Under the pieces are notes generated by a model. That model saw nothing but the letters and a program-made list of their open reading frames with translations. It did not search any database and was not told where the DNA came from. The translations under genes were made by a program, and so were the position numbers. Shown in pieces: positions 50,247 through 59,555 of a DNA stretch of 64,000 nucleotides. Within the stretch, counting starts at the first letter, position 1. Each line of letters starts with the position of its first letter. The stretch is from Nitrospira sp. (GTDB lineage Bacteria > Nitrospirota > Nitrospiria > Nitrospirales > Nitrospiraceae), in contig SWDM01000004.1 of assembly GCA_005116835.1 (NCBI GenBank), positions 248,227 through 312,226 of the forward strand. Reading direction: 5' to 3'.

Positions 50247-50630
50247 TCAGACTCTCCTGCGCTTCGGTGGGCGACATCCATTGTGTGGAATCGGCGTCAC
50301 ATCGCGAATCATATGGATCCGCAATCCAGCGGCCTGAAGAGATCGAATCGCCGACTCACGACCGGATCCAGGCCCATTGACATAGACATCCACTTGCCGC
50401 ATCCCACTCTCCATCGCCTTGCGCGCAGCGGCCTCGCCTGCCCGCTGAGCCGCAAACGGGGTACTTTTTCGAGACCCCTTAAAACCTTGATTCCCTGAGC
50501 TGGCCCACACAATCGTATTACCGCTCAGATCGGTAATTGTGACGATCGTGTTATTGAAGGAGGCCTGTACATGGGCCACTCCGCTTTGCACGATCCGGCG
50601 CTCTTTCTTCTTTCCTTTTTTGATGCTCAT
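50247..50630 (-). CDS. rpsK: 30S ribosomal protein S11
   Basis: This component of the small-subunit platform is 127 residues. [40 protein letters not shown] and [15 protein letters not shown] at the end are universal. It lies between rpsM and rpsD in the standard alpha-operon order. Confidence 0.98.
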   Translation of the reverse strand: MSIKKGKKKERRIVQSGVAHVQASFNNTIVTITDLSGNTIVWASSGNQGFKGSRKSTPFAAQRAGEAAARKAMESGMRQVDVYVNGPGSGRESAIRSLQAAGLRIHMIRDVTPIPHNGCRPPKRRRV

Positions 50631-50668
50631 ACAGGCTCCCTACTCCAAATAACGGTCACGCACTACGA

Positions 50669-51049
50669 CTAACGCGCAGGCGGTTTTGGTTTGCTTCCCA
50701 CACCGGCGCGCCGGCCTTTTCTCGTTCGGGCATTCGTCTTGGTCCGCTGGCCGCGGACTGGGAGCCCCTTCCGATGGCGCAGCCCACGGTATGTGCCACT
50801 ATCAATCAGCCGCTTGATGTTCATCGAGAAGGTCTTTCTCAGATCACCCTCGACCTGATAGCCCTCCTGAATAATTTCACGGATCTTGACGATATGTTCT
50901 TCGCTCAAATCCTTGACACGAATTGCTCCATCGATCCCAGCCCTGCTCAGGATCGAGAGCGCCGACGCCCGCCCAATACCATAGACATACGTCAGACCGA
51001 TGTCCGCCCGCTTCTCTCTCGGTAAATCCACTCCAGAAATACGAGCCAT
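50669..51049 (-). CDS. rpsM: 30S ribosomal protein S13
   Basis: This small-subunit head protein contacts the A and P sites and L5. It is 126 residues: [39 protein letters not shown] and [20 protein letters not shown] are canonical. It is preceded by AGGAGGAACT. A core-conserved hairpin stands upstream, separating it from rpmJ. Confidence 0.98.
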   Translation of the reverse strand: MARISGVDLPREKRADIGLTYVYGIGRASALSILSRAGIDGAIRVKDLSEEHIVKIREIIQEGYQVEGDLRKTFSMNIKRLIDSGTYRGLRHRKGLPVRGQRTKTNARTRKGRRAGVGSKPKPPAR

Positions 51050-51086
51050 AGTTCCTCCTACCCACCCTTCCCATCATTCATCGCTT

Positions 51087-51172
51087 GATGACCTGATTGG
51101 GCTCTACTGCGCGCGTCCAGCGAGGGCCTACGAGGCCAAGCGCTGCGCGAGCAGGAGACCGATCAGGTCGTC
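51087..51172. repeat. Core-conserved hairpin family, copy D, between rpmJ and rpsM
   Basis: GATGACCTGATTGGGCTC at 51087-51104 pairs with 51155-51172 with two wobbles and one mismatch. The inner core TACTGCGCGCGTCCAGCGAG ... GCTGCGCGAGCAGGAGA is that of copies A-C. It lies 11 nt past the rpmJ stop, inside an operon that is otherwise very compact. Confidence 0.75.
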
Positions 51173-51183
51173 CTGCGACCATC

Positions 51184-51297
51184 TCACCCTTGGCGCTGCT
51201 TGTGGCGCGGATTCTCACAGAGGATACGCACCACGCCTTTGCGCCTGACTACTTTACATTTTGCACAAATCGGCTTAACGGATGATCGCACTTTCAT
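51184..51297 (-). CDS. rpmJ: 50S ribosomal protein L36
   Basis: This is the smallest large-subunit protein, 37 residues: [20 protein letters not shown] followed by [17 protein letters not shown]. The zinc ligands are the C-x2-C pair, Cys27 and His32, so this is the zinc-binding form. It sits between infA and rpsM, as in most bacteria. Confidence 0.97.
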   Translation of the reverse strand: MKVRSSVKPICAKCKVVRRKGVVRILCENPRHKQRQG

Positions 51298-51312
51298 GTC
51301 TATTTCGCGCTC

Positions 51313-51531
51313 CTACTTAAACCGATAGGTGATCCGTCCACGTGTCAGATCGTATGGCGACAGTTCCACAGTCACCTTGTCGCCGGGAAGAATACGGATA
51401 AAGTGCATGCGCATTTTCCCGGAAATGTGCGCAAGAATCTTATGGCCATTGTCCAACGACACACGAAACATTGCGTTCGGTAACGTTTCGTTCACCGTGC
51501 CTTGAATTTCGATTACATCTTCTTTCGGCAC
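51313..51531 (-). CDS. infA: Translation initiation factor IF-1
   Basis: This 72-residue OB-fold protein binds the A site during initiation. [20 protein letters not shown], then [20 protein letters not shown] and [19 protein letters not shown], are all canonical. It lies between map and rpmJ. Confidence 0.98.
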   Translation of the reverse strand: MPKEDVIEIQGTVNETLPNAMFRVSLDNGHKILAHISGKMRMHFIRILPGDKVTVELSPYDLTRGRITYRFK

Positions 51532-51580
51532 GTACCTTTATTCCTTCCCACGGACCCGTGTAACCCACATCCTCGGCTCC

Positions 51581-52330
51581 TCAGATCTGACTCAAAATAC
51601 GAGGCGGCCCACTCGACTCAATCGCAATCGTATGTTCAAAATGCGCTGAAAAACTCCCGTCAACCGTCACCGCCGTCCAGCGATCCTCAAGAACCTTCAC
51701 GGCAGCGCCACCTATGTTGACCATCGGCTCAATCGCCAGAACCATCCCCGCCTGCAACCGTGGTCCCTGCCCTGGCTTACCATAGTTCGGCACCTGCGGT
51801 TCTTCGTGCAACTGCCGGCCGATCCCATGGCCTACGAACTCTGTTACGACCGAGTACCCGGCAGCCTCCACATGCTGCTGGACCGCATGCGAAATGTCCG
51901 ACAACCGATGGCCCACCACAGCCTGCTTGATTCCCAGATACATGGCCTCTTCGGTGATTCGAACCAAGCGGGCATTTCGCTCTGTCGTCTGCCCCACCGA
52001 AACCGTAATCGCGGAATCTCCGTAAAACCCGCCGACGATCGCGCCCAGATCGAGTCCGATGATATCCCCCTCCTTGAGAACTCGCTTGGAGGGAATCCCA
52101 TGAACGACCTGATCATTCACCGATGCGCAGAGCGTCTTTGGATAACTCCGATACCCCTTAAACGCCGGCTTCGCGCCACGAGATCGAATTTCTTGCTCGG
52201 CCAACCGATCCAATTCATCAGTCGTGATACCGGGCCTAACAGCTTTCTGCAAGATCTGTAATGTCTCTGCCACCACTCTTGACGCCTGCGCCATCACGGA
52301 AATTTCTTCTGGCGTCTTGAGAATGATCAT
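51581..52330 (-). CDS. map: Methionine aminopeptidase, type I
   Basis: It removes the N-terminal Met from new proteins using two metal ions. It is 249 residues: MIILKTPEEISVMAQASRVV, LCASVNDQVVHGIPSKRVLK (the substrate-side His), DIIGLDLGAIVGGFYGDSA with both metal Asp residues, VGHGIGRQLHEEPQVPNYG with the metal His, and SAHFEHTIAI with the metal Glu. It overlaps adk by 4 nt. Confidence 0.97.
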   Translation of the reverse strand: MIILKTPEEISVMAQASRVVAETLQILQKAVRPGITTDELDRLAEQEIRSRGAKPAFKGYRSYPKTLCASVNDQVVHGIPSKRVLKEGDIIGLDLGAIVGGFYGDSAITVSVGQTTERNARLVRITEEAMYLGIKQAVVGHRLSDISHAVQQHVEAAGYSVVTEFVGHGIGRQLHEEPQVPNYGKPGQGPRLQAGMVLAIEPMVNIGGAAVKVLEDRWTAVTVDGSFSAHFEHTIAIESSGPPRILSQI

Positions 52331-52983
52331 ACCGCTCGGTATGGTGCCAGCTCCTGCGAGAGATGCTGAAAGACGGCCTGTACTGTGCCGGAACCGTCCA
52401 ATGGAAGCAATAGGCCTCGCTCTTGGTAATAGCGAACCAGCGGGGCCGTCTGCTCGTCATACACTTTCAGCCGCATCTCAATTGCATCACGACGATCATC
52501 GCTCCGCTGCACGAGTGACTCCCCACATCGATCGCACACTTCATTCACCTTGGGCCTCGCAAAGTCCATGTGGAACGTCGCTTGGCACTTTTGGCAACTC
52601 CGCCGACCGCTCAATCGCCTCACAATATCCTCGCGCGAAACCTGAAAGTTCACGACTCGATCCAAGGTAATCCCGCTGGCAGTCAAGGCCATTCCTAATG
52701 CTTCCGCCTGCGGAACAGTCCTGGGAAATCCATCCAGAACGAATCCATTGGCGCAAACTGGATCTAGCAACTTCTCCTTGACCAACCCGATAACCACGGC
52801 ATCAGGCACCAGCTTCCCCTGATCCATGTAGCTCTTCGCCTCAAGACCCAACGTCGTCTGACTGCGAACCGCCTCTCGGAGAAGATCGCCGGTCGAAATC
52901 TTCGCCACCTGATACTGGGCCGCAATACGGTCGGCTTGAGTGCCCTTGCCTACTCCTGGCGCGCCAAGAAATACCACACGCAT
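52327..52983 (-). CDS. adk: Adenylate kinase
   Basis: It interconverts ATP+AMP and 2 ADP. It is 218 residues: P-loop MRVVFLGAPGVGKGTQADRI, the AMP-binding KISTGDLLREAVRS, VLDGFPRTVPQAEAL, and a long LID. The LID contains four Cys (CQKCQ and CDRCG), so this is the zinc-stabilised LID form. It lies between secY and map, the usual spc-operon end. Confidence 0.97.
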   Translation of the reverse strand: MRVVFLGAPGVGKGTQADRIAAQYQVAKISTGDLLREAVRSQTTLGLEAKSYMDQGKLVPDAVVIGLVKEKLLDPVCANGFVLDGFPRTVPQAEALGMALTASGITLDRVVNFQVSREDIVRRLSGRRSCQKCQATFHMDFARPKVNEVCDRCGESLVQRSDDRRDAIEMRLKVYDEQTAPLVRYYQERGLLLPLDGSGTVQAVFQHLSQELAPYRAV

Positions 52984-52992
52984 GAATGTCTC

Positions 52993-54312
52993 TTACCCGC
53001 TCCGTCCACGGAGGGGGGCCATACCTTTACCGAGAAACCCTTCATAATTTCGCATCAGCATATGGGACTCAATCTGCTGGGCCGTGTCGAGACCGACACC
53101 GATCACGATCAGCAACGAGGTCCCACCGAAATAAAAAGGCACACCTAGTTTATAGATCAATAATTCCGGGATTACACAAACGATCGCAAGGTAGATCGAT
53201 CCGGCAAACGTAATTCTTGTAAGTACCTTATAGATATAGTCTGACGTTCTTGTTCCGGGACGAATTCCTGGAATGAACCCACCGTACTTCTTCATATTGT
53301 CAGCCATATCCACAGGGTTCAGCACCACCGCGGTATAGAAAAAACAGAAAAACAGAATAAGCCCGATGTACATCAGCGTATATAAGACCGACCCAGGGGC
53401 GAGTTGGGCGCCGATATCCTTGACCCAGGGCGTCTCGAAAAAACCGGTAATCGTCGCAGGGAAGGCAATAATGGACGATGCGAAAATAGGCGGGATGACC
53501 CCTGCCGTATTGATTTTCAGCGGTATATGCGTACTCTGCCCGCCGAAAACCCTGCGTCCAATGACCCGCTTTGCATACTGAACCGGTACTTTTCTCCGCC
53601 CGCTTTCCAGAAAAACGATCGCGCCCACCACCACGATCATGAGCAAGGCGAGAGCGACCAACAGAATAATGCTGAGCTGCCCGACTTTGTATAATTCAAA
53701 CGTCTGAGCCACGGCCGACGGCAAACGCGCAACAATCCCCGCAAAAATTATCAAGGAAATACCGTTCCCGATCCCTCGCTCTGTAATCTGCTCACCGAGC
53801 CACATCAGGAAGCCGGTACCAGCCGTCAATGTGATAACCGTCATCAGACGGAATCCCCACCCCGCATTCATCACAAAAGCGCCGTTATTCATCTGCTCGA
53901 GGCCGACCGCGATCCCAAAGCCCTGAATGATCGCAATACCGATGGTCCCGAACCTAGTGTACTGAATAATCTTTTTCCGTCCGCGCTCTCCCTCCTTGGC
54001 CAACTTCGTGAGATGCGGGACGACCACGGTCAGCAGCTGCAGAATGATCGAGGCGCTGATGTAGGGCATAATGCCCAGCGCCAAGATCGTCAGCCTCGAG
54101 AGCGATCCACCGGAAAAAATATCCAAAAATCCGAGTAATGCGCCGCCCTCCTTTTGCAGAAACTCCGAGAGGGCTTCACCGTTGATCCCAGGCGTAGGAA
54201 TATGCGCCCCGATCCGATATACGATCAACATCCCCACGGTAAAGAGGATGCGGGTACGCAGCTCAGGGATTTTGAAAATATTCTGAAAACTGGTCAGGAG
54301 TCTCTCAAACAC
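52993..54312 (-). CDS. secY: Protein translocase subunit SecY
   Basis: This is the central channel of the Sec translocase, with ten membrane helices. It is 439 residues from GTG 54312 (MFERLLTSFQNIFKIPELRT after start recoding), which overlaps the rplO stop by 8 nt and has GAGG 9 nt upstream. The longer frame to 54420 merely reads through rplO. Blocks such as ILFTVGMLIVYRIGAHIPTP, GIMPYISASIILQLLTVVVP and NPVDMADNMKKYGGFIPGIR are canonical. Confidence 0.96.
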   Translation of the reverse strand: MFERLLTSFQNIFKIPELRTRILFTVGMLIVYRIGAHIPTPGINGEALSEFLQKEGGALLGFLDIFSGGSLSRLTILALGIMPYISASIILQLLTVVVPHLTKLAKEGERGRKKIIQYTRFGTIGIAIIQGFGIAVGLEQMNNGAFVMNAGWGFRLMTVITLTAGTGFLMWLGEQITERGIGNGISLIIFAGIVARLPSAVAQTFELYKVGQLSIILLVALALLMIVVVGAIVFLESGRRKVPVQYAKRVIGRRVFGGQSTHIPLKINTAGVIPPIFASSIIAFPATITGFFETPWVKDIGAQLAPGSVLYTLMYIGLILFFCFFYTAVVLNPVDMADNMKKYGGFIPGIRPGTRTSDYIYKVLTRITFAGSIYLAIVCVIPELLIYKLGVPFYFGGTSLLIVIGVGLDTAQQIESHMLMRNYEGFLGKGMAPLRGRSG

Positions 54313-54760
54313 CGGGGATGACCTCGACTCTCCCTCCAGCTGCTTGAATTTTTGCCTCTGCGGATTTGCTGAACTTATGCGCCTGCACAACGATCGCCTT
54401 CGTGAGGTCTCCGTTCCCAAGGATCTTGATCGGCAACGACTTGCGCTTGACCAGACCTGCGTCGACGAGAACCTGAGGCGTGATGGGACCGAGCACGAGA
54501 ATATCAGCCAGGCTTTTCAGATTGACGATCGAATACTCTTTCCGGAATATATTTGTAAAGCCATGCTTCGGCACTCGACGGATTAGGGACATCTGGCCGC
54601 CTTCAAACCCGCCTGCCTGGCGACTACGACCGCCTGACCTGGCTAACAGACCCTTATGCCCCTTACCTGCAGTTTTCCCGTGTCCGGAACCTGGACCACG
54701 TCCGATCCGCTTGCGTTTTTTCCTGGATCCTTTTGCAGGACCGAGTTCATGTAAGTTCAT
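54305..54760 (-). CDS. rplO: 50S ribosomal protein L15
   Basis: It organises 23S rRNA domains. It is 151 residues from ATG 54760: MNLHELGPAKGSRKKRKRIG, GRGPGSGHGKTAGKGHKGLL and PKHGFTNIFRKEYSIVNLKS. A longer frame upstream runs through rpmD and is rejected. It overlaps rpmD by 4 nt. Confidence 0.96.
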   Translation of the reverse strand: MNLHELGPAKGSRKKRKRIGRGPGSGHGKTAGKGHKGLLARSGGRSRQAGGFEGGQMSLIRRVPKHGFTNIFRKEYSIVNLKSLADILVLGPITPQVLVDAGLVKRKSLPIKILGNGDLTKAIVVQAHKFSKSAEAKIQAAGGRVEVIPGV

Positions 54761-54966
54761 TGTGGCCGCACTTCCAATAGATATCCGACTTTGCTGATCA
54801 TGCCTCTCACCTGCAGGGTATCGGGACGAGTCACCGTCTGCCTGATCTTCCTGAGACCAAGGCCGCACAACACACGTCGATGCTTCTGCGGTGTCCCGAT
54901 GGGACTCCGTTGCAAGGTGATAATGAACCCCTTGGAAACAGCCTTAGCGGCCTTCGTTGTAGCCAT
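54757..54966 (-). CDS. rpmD: 50S ribosomal protein L30
   Basis: It is 69 residues, about 10 longer than typical at the N-terminus. FIITLQRSPIGTPQKHRRVL and VRGMISKVGYLLEV are characteristic. Some bacteria lack this gene, and here it is present between rpsE and rplO. The start ATG overlaps the rpsE stop. Confidence 0.93.
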   Translation of the reverse strand: MATTKAAKAVSKGFIITLQRSPIGTPQKHRRVLCGLGLRKIRQTVTRPDTLQVRGMISKVGYLLEVRPQ

Positions 54967-55478
54967 TAGGCACTCACCTTATCCTGCGCATCGCGCACTA
55001 CTCCACCGCGGCGCAATTTAAGAACGTCTTCAGCATTACGAAGCTGACACAGTCCGTTGAGCGTCGCGCGAACCGTGTTAAATGGATTTCCGCGGCCCAG
55101 CGTCTTCGCAATGATATTATGGACGCCGGCGACTTCGACGACTGCCCGGACTGCGCCCCCGGCAATAATTCCTGTCCCTTTTTTCGCGGGCTTCAAGAGG
55201 ACATGCTCGGCGCCGAACAGCCCATGGACCTCGTGCGCAATCGTTCCGGACGCAAGAGCCACATGCACCAGACATTTCTTGGCCTGTTCAACTGCCTTCG
55301 AGATTGCAACAGGCACTTCAGCGGCTTTCCCTTTTCCAATGCCCACCCAGCCCTGTCCATCCCCAACCACTACCAGGGCACAGAAGTTGAACCGTTTTCC
55401 GCCCTTCACGACTTTGGCTACGCGGTTGATAAAGACAACCTTGTCCTTCAGGCTTAGCTCGTCTGGATTAACTCGCAC
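54966..55478 (-). CDS. rpsE: 30S ribosomal protein S5
   Basis: This is a fidelity-related small-subunit protein, 170 residues. The double-stranded RNA-binding-like domain starts [20 protein letters not shown], followed by [20 protein letters not shown], and [20 protein letters not shown]. The start is GTG. Confidence 0.97.
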   Translation of the reverse strand: MRVNPDELSLKDKVVFINRVAKVVKGGKRFNFCALVVVGDGQGWVGIGKGKAAEVPVAISKAVEQAKKCLVHVALASGTIAHEVHGLFGAEHVLLKPAKKGTGIIAGGAVRAVVEVAGVHNIIAKTLGRGNPFNTVRATLNGLCQLRNAEDVLKLRRGGVVRDAQDKVSA

Positions 55479-55519
55479 GCTAGTTACCCTCTCCGGTCGA
55501 CCTCGACCTTAGCCCCAAC

Positions 55520-55885
55520 CTAAAATTTTAGACCGCCTTCACGGGACGCCTCAGCCAGCGCTTTGACACGACCGTGGTACATCCTGCCGCCTCGATCGAA
55601 CACCACAGCTTCAACCTTAGCGGCCTTCGCTCGTTCTGCCAGCAACTTTCCGACAGCCTTTGCCCCGTCTATGCTGCCGGTTGATTTCAACGACGTGCGC
55701 AGAGACTTATCCAAGGAGGACGCGGCAGCCAACGTGGCTCCTTTAAGGTCATCAACGATCTGAGCATAGATATGCGCGCGGCTGCGAAACACATTGAGAC
55801 GCGGACGCTCGGCTGTGCCGAAGACCCGCTTTCGTACCCGCTGTTTCCGCCTGGTTAACTGATTGGCTTTATCGGCAATATTCAT
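55520..55885 (-). CDS. rplR: 50S ribosomal protein L18
   Basis: It binds 5S rRNA with L5. It is 121 residues: [40 protein letters not shown] and [25 protein letters not shown]-type end. It is in the usual rplF-rplR-rpsE order. Confidence 0.97.
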   Translation of the reverse strand: MNIADKANQLTRRKQRVRKRVFGTAERPRLNVFRSRAHIYAQIVDDLKGATLAAASSLDKSLRTSLKSTGSIDGAKAVGKLLAERAKAAKVEAVVFDRGGRMYHGRVKALAEASREGGLKF

Positions 55886-55894
55886 GACACACCC

Positions 55895-56431
55895 TTACTT
55901 CCCTGTCTTTCCGGCCTTCTTACGCAACACTTCCCCGGCATAGCGAACACCCTTTTGCTTATAGACGTCTGGCGGCTTGAGGGCTCGCAAGTTGGCGGCA
56001 ACCTGACCCACCAATCGCTTGTCCGCTCCCTTGACATTGATCAGCGTTTGTTTATCCACCTTCACATCGATCCCAATCGGAATCGGATAGAGAACCGGAT
56101 TGATATAGCCCAAACTGAAACTCATCGTGCGACCCTGCACGGCAACCTTATATCCAACCCCAGTGATTTCAAGATTACGCTCATAGCCCTTCGTCACGCC
56201 TTGGACAAGATTGCTCAGCTCCGCGCGAGTCAGTCCGTGCATGGCGCGGACTTGACGGTCTTCATTCGAGCGGCTCACGACCAGCTGCCCATTCGCAACC
56301 GACACCCCAAGTCCTGTTGACAACGACCAATCGAGTTTCCCTAGCGGGCCCTTCACAGACACGAGAGGCCCGGCGACTTTGATATCCACTCCAGCAGGAA
56401 TCTGGATTGGTTTTTTTCCTATGCGTGACAT
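55895..56431 (-). CDS. rplF: 50S ribosomal protein L6
   Basis: It lies near the GTPase centre and is 178 residues from ATG 56431: MSRIGKKPIQIPAGVDIKVA, then SVKGPLGKLDW and YKQKGVRYAGEVLRKKAGKT. The 27 extra codons upstream of this ATG run into the rpsH spacer and are rejected. Confidence 0.96.
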   Translation of the reverse strand: MSRIGKKPIQIPAGVDIKVAGPLVSVKGPLGKLDWSLSTGLGVSVANGQLVVSRSNEDRQVRAMHGLTRAELSNLVQGVTKGYERNLEITGVGYKVAVQGRTMSFSLGYINPVLYPIPIGIDVKVDKQTLINVKGADKRLVGQVAANLRALKPPDVYKQKGVRYAGEVLRKKAGKTGK

Positions 56432-56486
56432 CGATGCCTCGTTCCTCCAGCACTCCGTTGCAATGACAATCCGGCTTGCTTTACCG

Positions 56487-56882
56487 TTACCACACCGAGC
56501 ATAAAACTTCACCGCCCAGTCCGGCCCGGCGAGACTCCTGGTCAGTCATCAACCCCTTCGACGTAGATAAGATCGCCACGCCGATGCCGTTCCTGACTCG
56601 CGGAATATCCTTGATCCCCACGTACACACGGCGACCAGGCTTACTCACGCGCTGCATCCCGGTCATCATGGGCTGCCCTTCCGCCACATACCGAAGCTGC
56701 ACTTTCAGCACCGGATGCCCATCCGCGACATCGGCCTGAACGCCCTGAATGTATCCTTCATTCATAAGGATTCGAAGCAGTTCGCGCTTGAGACGGGACG
56801 CCGGAACACTCACCACATCGTGACGCCGTCTAAACCCGTTTTGCAACCGCACTAATAAATCACTGATGGGATCTGTAACCAT
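56487..56882 (-). CDS. rpsH: 30S ribosomal protein S8
   Basis: It is 131 residues: MVTDPISDLLVRLQNGFRRR, SRLKRELLRILMNEGYI and the C-terminal STSKGLMTDQESRRAGLGGE. It is a 16S rRNA binder and, in model bacteria, represses the spc operon. Confidence 0.97.
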   Translation of the reverse strand: MVTDPISDLLVRLQNGFRRRHDVVSVPASRLKRELLRILMNEGYIQGVQADVADGHPVLKVQLRYVAEGQPMMTGMQRVSKPGRRVYVGIKDIPRVRNGIGVAILSTSKGLMTDQESRRAGLGGEVLCSVW

Positions 56883-56954
56883 ACAAGCCTTTCACTCACA
56901 TGCTTCGTGTGACCGGATGCGATCACAAGCCGAGCGACATAAAAATCGGATACA

Positions 56955-57140
56955 CTACCAACTCGACTTCCGAACCCCCGGGATTTCACCCTTCAGGCTC
57001 AGTAATCGAAAGCAAATTCTGCACATGCGAAATCGACGCAAGAACCCCCGTACACGCCCGCAAATCTCGCATCGGTGATAGTCCCTGACAGGAAACTTCG
57101 CCTTGATGGCCGCTTTATTTCTGAGAGCTAATCTCGACAC
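56955..57140 (-). CDS. rpsN: 30S ribosomal protein S14, zinc-binding type
   Basis: It is 61 residues. The short (type Z) form has two Cys pairs, CEICGR and CRICFR, for zinc. [20 protein letters not shown] starts at GTG 57140, with AAGGAG 6 nt upstream; a TTG two codons earlier is less well spaced. [11 protein letters not shown] ends the protein. The type Z form replaces the long Cys-less S14. Confidence 0.93.
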   Translation of the reverse strand: MSRLALRNKAAIKAKFPVRDYHRCEICGRVRGFLRRFRMCRICFRLLSLKGEIPGVRKSSW

Positions 57141-57161
57141 CGGCAACTCCTTCGCTAAACA

Positions 57162-57818
57162 TTACGCCCGGAACGGCATTCCCAAATGCTTCAATAGCGC
57201 CCGGCCTTCGTCATTGGTCTTGGCGGTCGTCACGATCGTGATATCCATCCCGTGAATGGATGCAACCTCGTCATACTTAATCTCGGGGAAAATAAGCTGT
57301 TCTTTGAGTCCAAGCGTGTAATTCCCTCGGCCATCGAACGACTTCGGCGAGACACCTCGGAAGTCACGAATTCGAGGCAACGATAACGTCACAAGGCGAT
57401 CAAAAAACTCCCACATCCTGCGACTACGCAATGTCACCTTGGTGCCGATCGGCATTCCTTGGCGCAATTTGAAAGTGGCTATGGCCTTTTTCGCCTTTGT
57501 GATCAATGGCTTCTGCCCAGTGATCGCGCCCAGTTCGGACGCAGCGCTCTCCAGCAGCTTTACGTTCTGAATGGCTTCTCCCATTCCCACGTTCAGCACA
57601 ATCCGTTCAAGCTTCGGAACCTGCATGATGTTCTTGTAGCCGAACTCTTTCATGAGCGCGGGCACGACCTTTTGCAAGTAGGTCTCACGCATCCGTGGAT
57701 TGAACTTGGACTCTTCGCTGCCCTCGTCCTTCGCCTGCGGCGCAGACGCCCCCTCCTTCTTCTTGGGTGGTCGTCGCTCCGGAGTCTTACCGCCTTTTCC
57801 TGATTCAACCTTCGCCAT
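57162..57818 (-). CDS. rplE: 50S ribosomal protein L5 with N-terminal extension
   Basis: It binds 5S rRNA and the P-site tRNA. It is 218 residues, whereas the family has about 180. The extra 38 residues are charged and low in complexity ([20 protein letters not shown]). The core starts [20 protein letters not shown] and contains [34 protein letters not shown] and DIPxxTTAKT-type end (here [19 protein letters not shown]). An internal start at the Met in NPRMRE would remove the extension. Confidence 0.93.
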   Translation of the reverse strand: MAKVESGKGGKTPERRPPKKKEGASAPQAKDEGSEESKFNPRMRETYLQKVVPALMKEFGYKNIMQVPKLERIVLNVGMGEAIQNVKLLESAASELGAITGQKPLITKAKKAIATFKLRQGMPIGTKVTLRSRRMWEFFDRLVTLSLPRIRDFRGVSPKSFDGRGNYTLGLKEQLIFPEIKYDEVASIHGMDITIVTTAKTNDEGRALLKHLGMPFRA

Positions 57819-57833
57819 CCGGCGTCCTCACTC

Positions 57834-58169
57834 CTACTCGACTGAGTCGTTCGATTTTTTACTGAACCGTACCCGTCGGCCGTCATCGAGCCTGCGCACA
57901 CCAAGCCGGGTCGGCTTCTGCGTTTGCGGACAGAGATACATCACATTCGAGACCGAAAACGGAGCTTCTCGCTCAAGAATCCCGCCTTGCTTCACTTTCT
58001 GATTCGGCTTGGTGTGGCGCTTGATCATATTCAGCTTTTCGACCACAACCTTCCCCACCCCCGGATCGACCGAAAGCACTTTTCCTGATTTTCCACGATC
58101 GCGCCCGGCGATCACGACGACCACATCACCCTTACGAATCCGACTTTTCTTCAATGCCTGCTTATTCAT
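57834..58169 (-). CDS. rplX: 50S ribosomal protein L24
   Basis: It is an assembly initiator, 111 residues: KGDVVVVIAGRDRGKSGKVL, the KOW motif, then VVVEKLNMIKRHTKPNQKVK and GGILEREAPFSVSNVMYLCP. It is in standard order after rplN. Confidence 0.97.
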   Translation of the reverse strand: MNKQALKKSRIRKGDVVVVIAGRDRGKSGKVLSVDPGVGKVVVEKLNMIKRHTKPNQKVKQGGILEREAPFSVSNVMYLCPQTQKPTRLGVRRLDDGRRVRFSKKSNDSVE

Positions 58170-58188
58170 CCCGCTGTCTCCACCTTCG

Positions 58189-58557
58189 CTACAATACTTC
58201 CGGAGCCAAGGAAATAATCTTCATGAACTTCTTCCAGCGCAGCTCGCGCGCGATCGGCCCAAAAATTCTGGTTCCAACCGGATCGCCGTCCTTGTTGATC
58301 AGGACGCAGGCATTCCGATCGAACTTGATGTAGGAACCGTCCTCTCGCCGCACTTCCTTCGTTGTCCTCACCACCACAGCGCGACTTACATCGCCCTTCT
58401 TGACTGTAGCCGCCGGAATAGCCTCCTTGACGGCCACAACGACGATATCTCCAAGAGAGGCATACCGACGCCTGGTTCCACCAAGGACATGAAAACACAT
58501 GGCCTGTTTGGCACCGGAGTTATCGGCCACGTCCATGTATGTATAGCTTTGAATCAT
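58189..58557 (-). CDS. rplN: 50S ribosomal protein L14
   Basis: It is 122 residues: [57 protein letters not shown] and [20 protein letters not shown]. The length and motifs are standard. Confidence 0.98.
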   Translation of the reverse strand: MIQSYTYMDVADNSGAKQAMCFHVLGGTRRRYASLGDIVVVAVKEAIPAATVKKGDVSRAVVVRTTKEVRREDGSYIKFDRNACVLINKDGDPVGTRIFGPIARELRWKKFMKIISLAPEVL

Positions 58558-58595
58558 AGTCCTGGTGTTCCCTCTACCCTTCGCAAGAATTCAGC

Positions 58596-58862
58596 CTATT
58601 CGCCCCGTCCCTTTTCCACAACTTCGATAACCCGCATATGCTTATCTTTGCTGATGGGCCTCGTCTCGACCATTCGGACACGGTCGCCGATTTTACAGGC
58701 ATTGTCCTCATCATGGGCCTTGAACTTCGTGACCCGACGAAGCACCTTCCTATAAAGCGGGTGAATGACGGACCGCTCGATCTCAACGACCACGGTCTTG
58801 TTCATTTTGTTGCTGACCACACGCCCGACCCACTCACGCCGCTTGTTTGCCGACTCTCCCAT
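58596..58862 (-). CDS. rpsQ: 30S ribosomal protein S17
   Basis: It is 88 residues from ATG 58862, with GGGG upstream; a TTG two codons earlier exists. [40 protein letters not shown] and [20 protein letters not shown] are family blocks. Confidence 0.96.
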   Translation of the reverse strand: MGESANKRREWVGRVVSNKMNKTVVVEIERSVIHPLYRKVLRRVTKFKAHDEDNACKIGDRVRMVETRPISKDKHMRVIEVVEKGRGE

Positions 58863-58864
58863 CC

Positions 58865-59086
58865 TCAAGCCCCTTTCGCCGCAGTAGAATTTTGAGGGAC
58901 CTGCGCGAGCTCGCGCTGAATCGTTTTTACCCTGGCAATGGTGCGCTTCGTCTTTCGCAGCTGCATTGGATTTTCCAAGCGCCCGGTTCCCATCTGAAAT
59001 CGAAGATTGAAGAGTTCCTGTGTGAACTGCTTTATCTTCTCCGCCAGCTCAGGCTCCGAGAGTTGCCGTAATTCCTTCAGATCCAT
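58865..59086 (-). CDS. rpmC: 50S ribosomal protein L29
   Basis: It is a 73-residue helical-hairpin protein near the tunnel exit: [40 protein letters not shown] and [17 protein letters not shown]. It ends 2 nt before the rpsQ start codon. Confidence 0.96.
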   Translation of the reverse strand: MDLKELRQLSEPELAEKIKQFTQELFNLRFQMGTGRLENPMQLRKTKRTIARVKTIQRELAQVPQNSTAAKGA

Positions 59087-59127
59087 AAAAGCGCTCCCAA
59101 TCCCCTAATAACCCGGTTCAATCGATG

Positions 59128-59541
59128 CTAAAACTCACCACGGATCACACACTTCGTGGCAATGGGTAACTTATGCGAAGCCAAACGGAATGCCTCTTTA
59201 GCGACTTCCGGCGTCACACCATCCATTTCATAGAGAATACGGCCAGGTTTCACCACGGCAACCCAGTACTCCGGGTTTCCCTTTCCCTTACCCATTCGAG
59301 TCTCAGCCGGCTTCTTGGTAATCGGCTTATCGGGAAAAATTCTCGTCCACACCTGACCGCCACGCTTCACACACCGAGTAATGGCAATACGCGCTGCCTC
59401 AATCTGACGGCTGGTGATCCAGCCAGGCTCAAGCGCCTTTAAGCCAAACTCTCCGAGGGTAATCTGGCTGCCACGATAGGCCTTGCCGGTCATACGCCCC
59501 TTCATCATTTTACGGAACTTAACTTTCTTTGGTGCTAACAC
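59128..59541 (-). CDS. rplP: 50S ribosomal protein L16
   Basis: It is 137 residues from [63 protein letters not shown] and [20 protein letters not shown]. It contacts the A-site tRNA elbow. Confidence 0.97.
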   Translation of the reverse strand: MLAPKKVKFRKMMKGRMTGKAYRGSQITLGEFGLKALEPGWITSRQIEAARIAITRCVKRGGQVWTRIFPDKPITKKPAETRMGKGKGNPEYWVAVVKPGRILYEMDGVTPEVAKEAFRLASHKLPIATKCVIRGEF

Positions 59542-59555
59542 AATATCCTCTTCAA

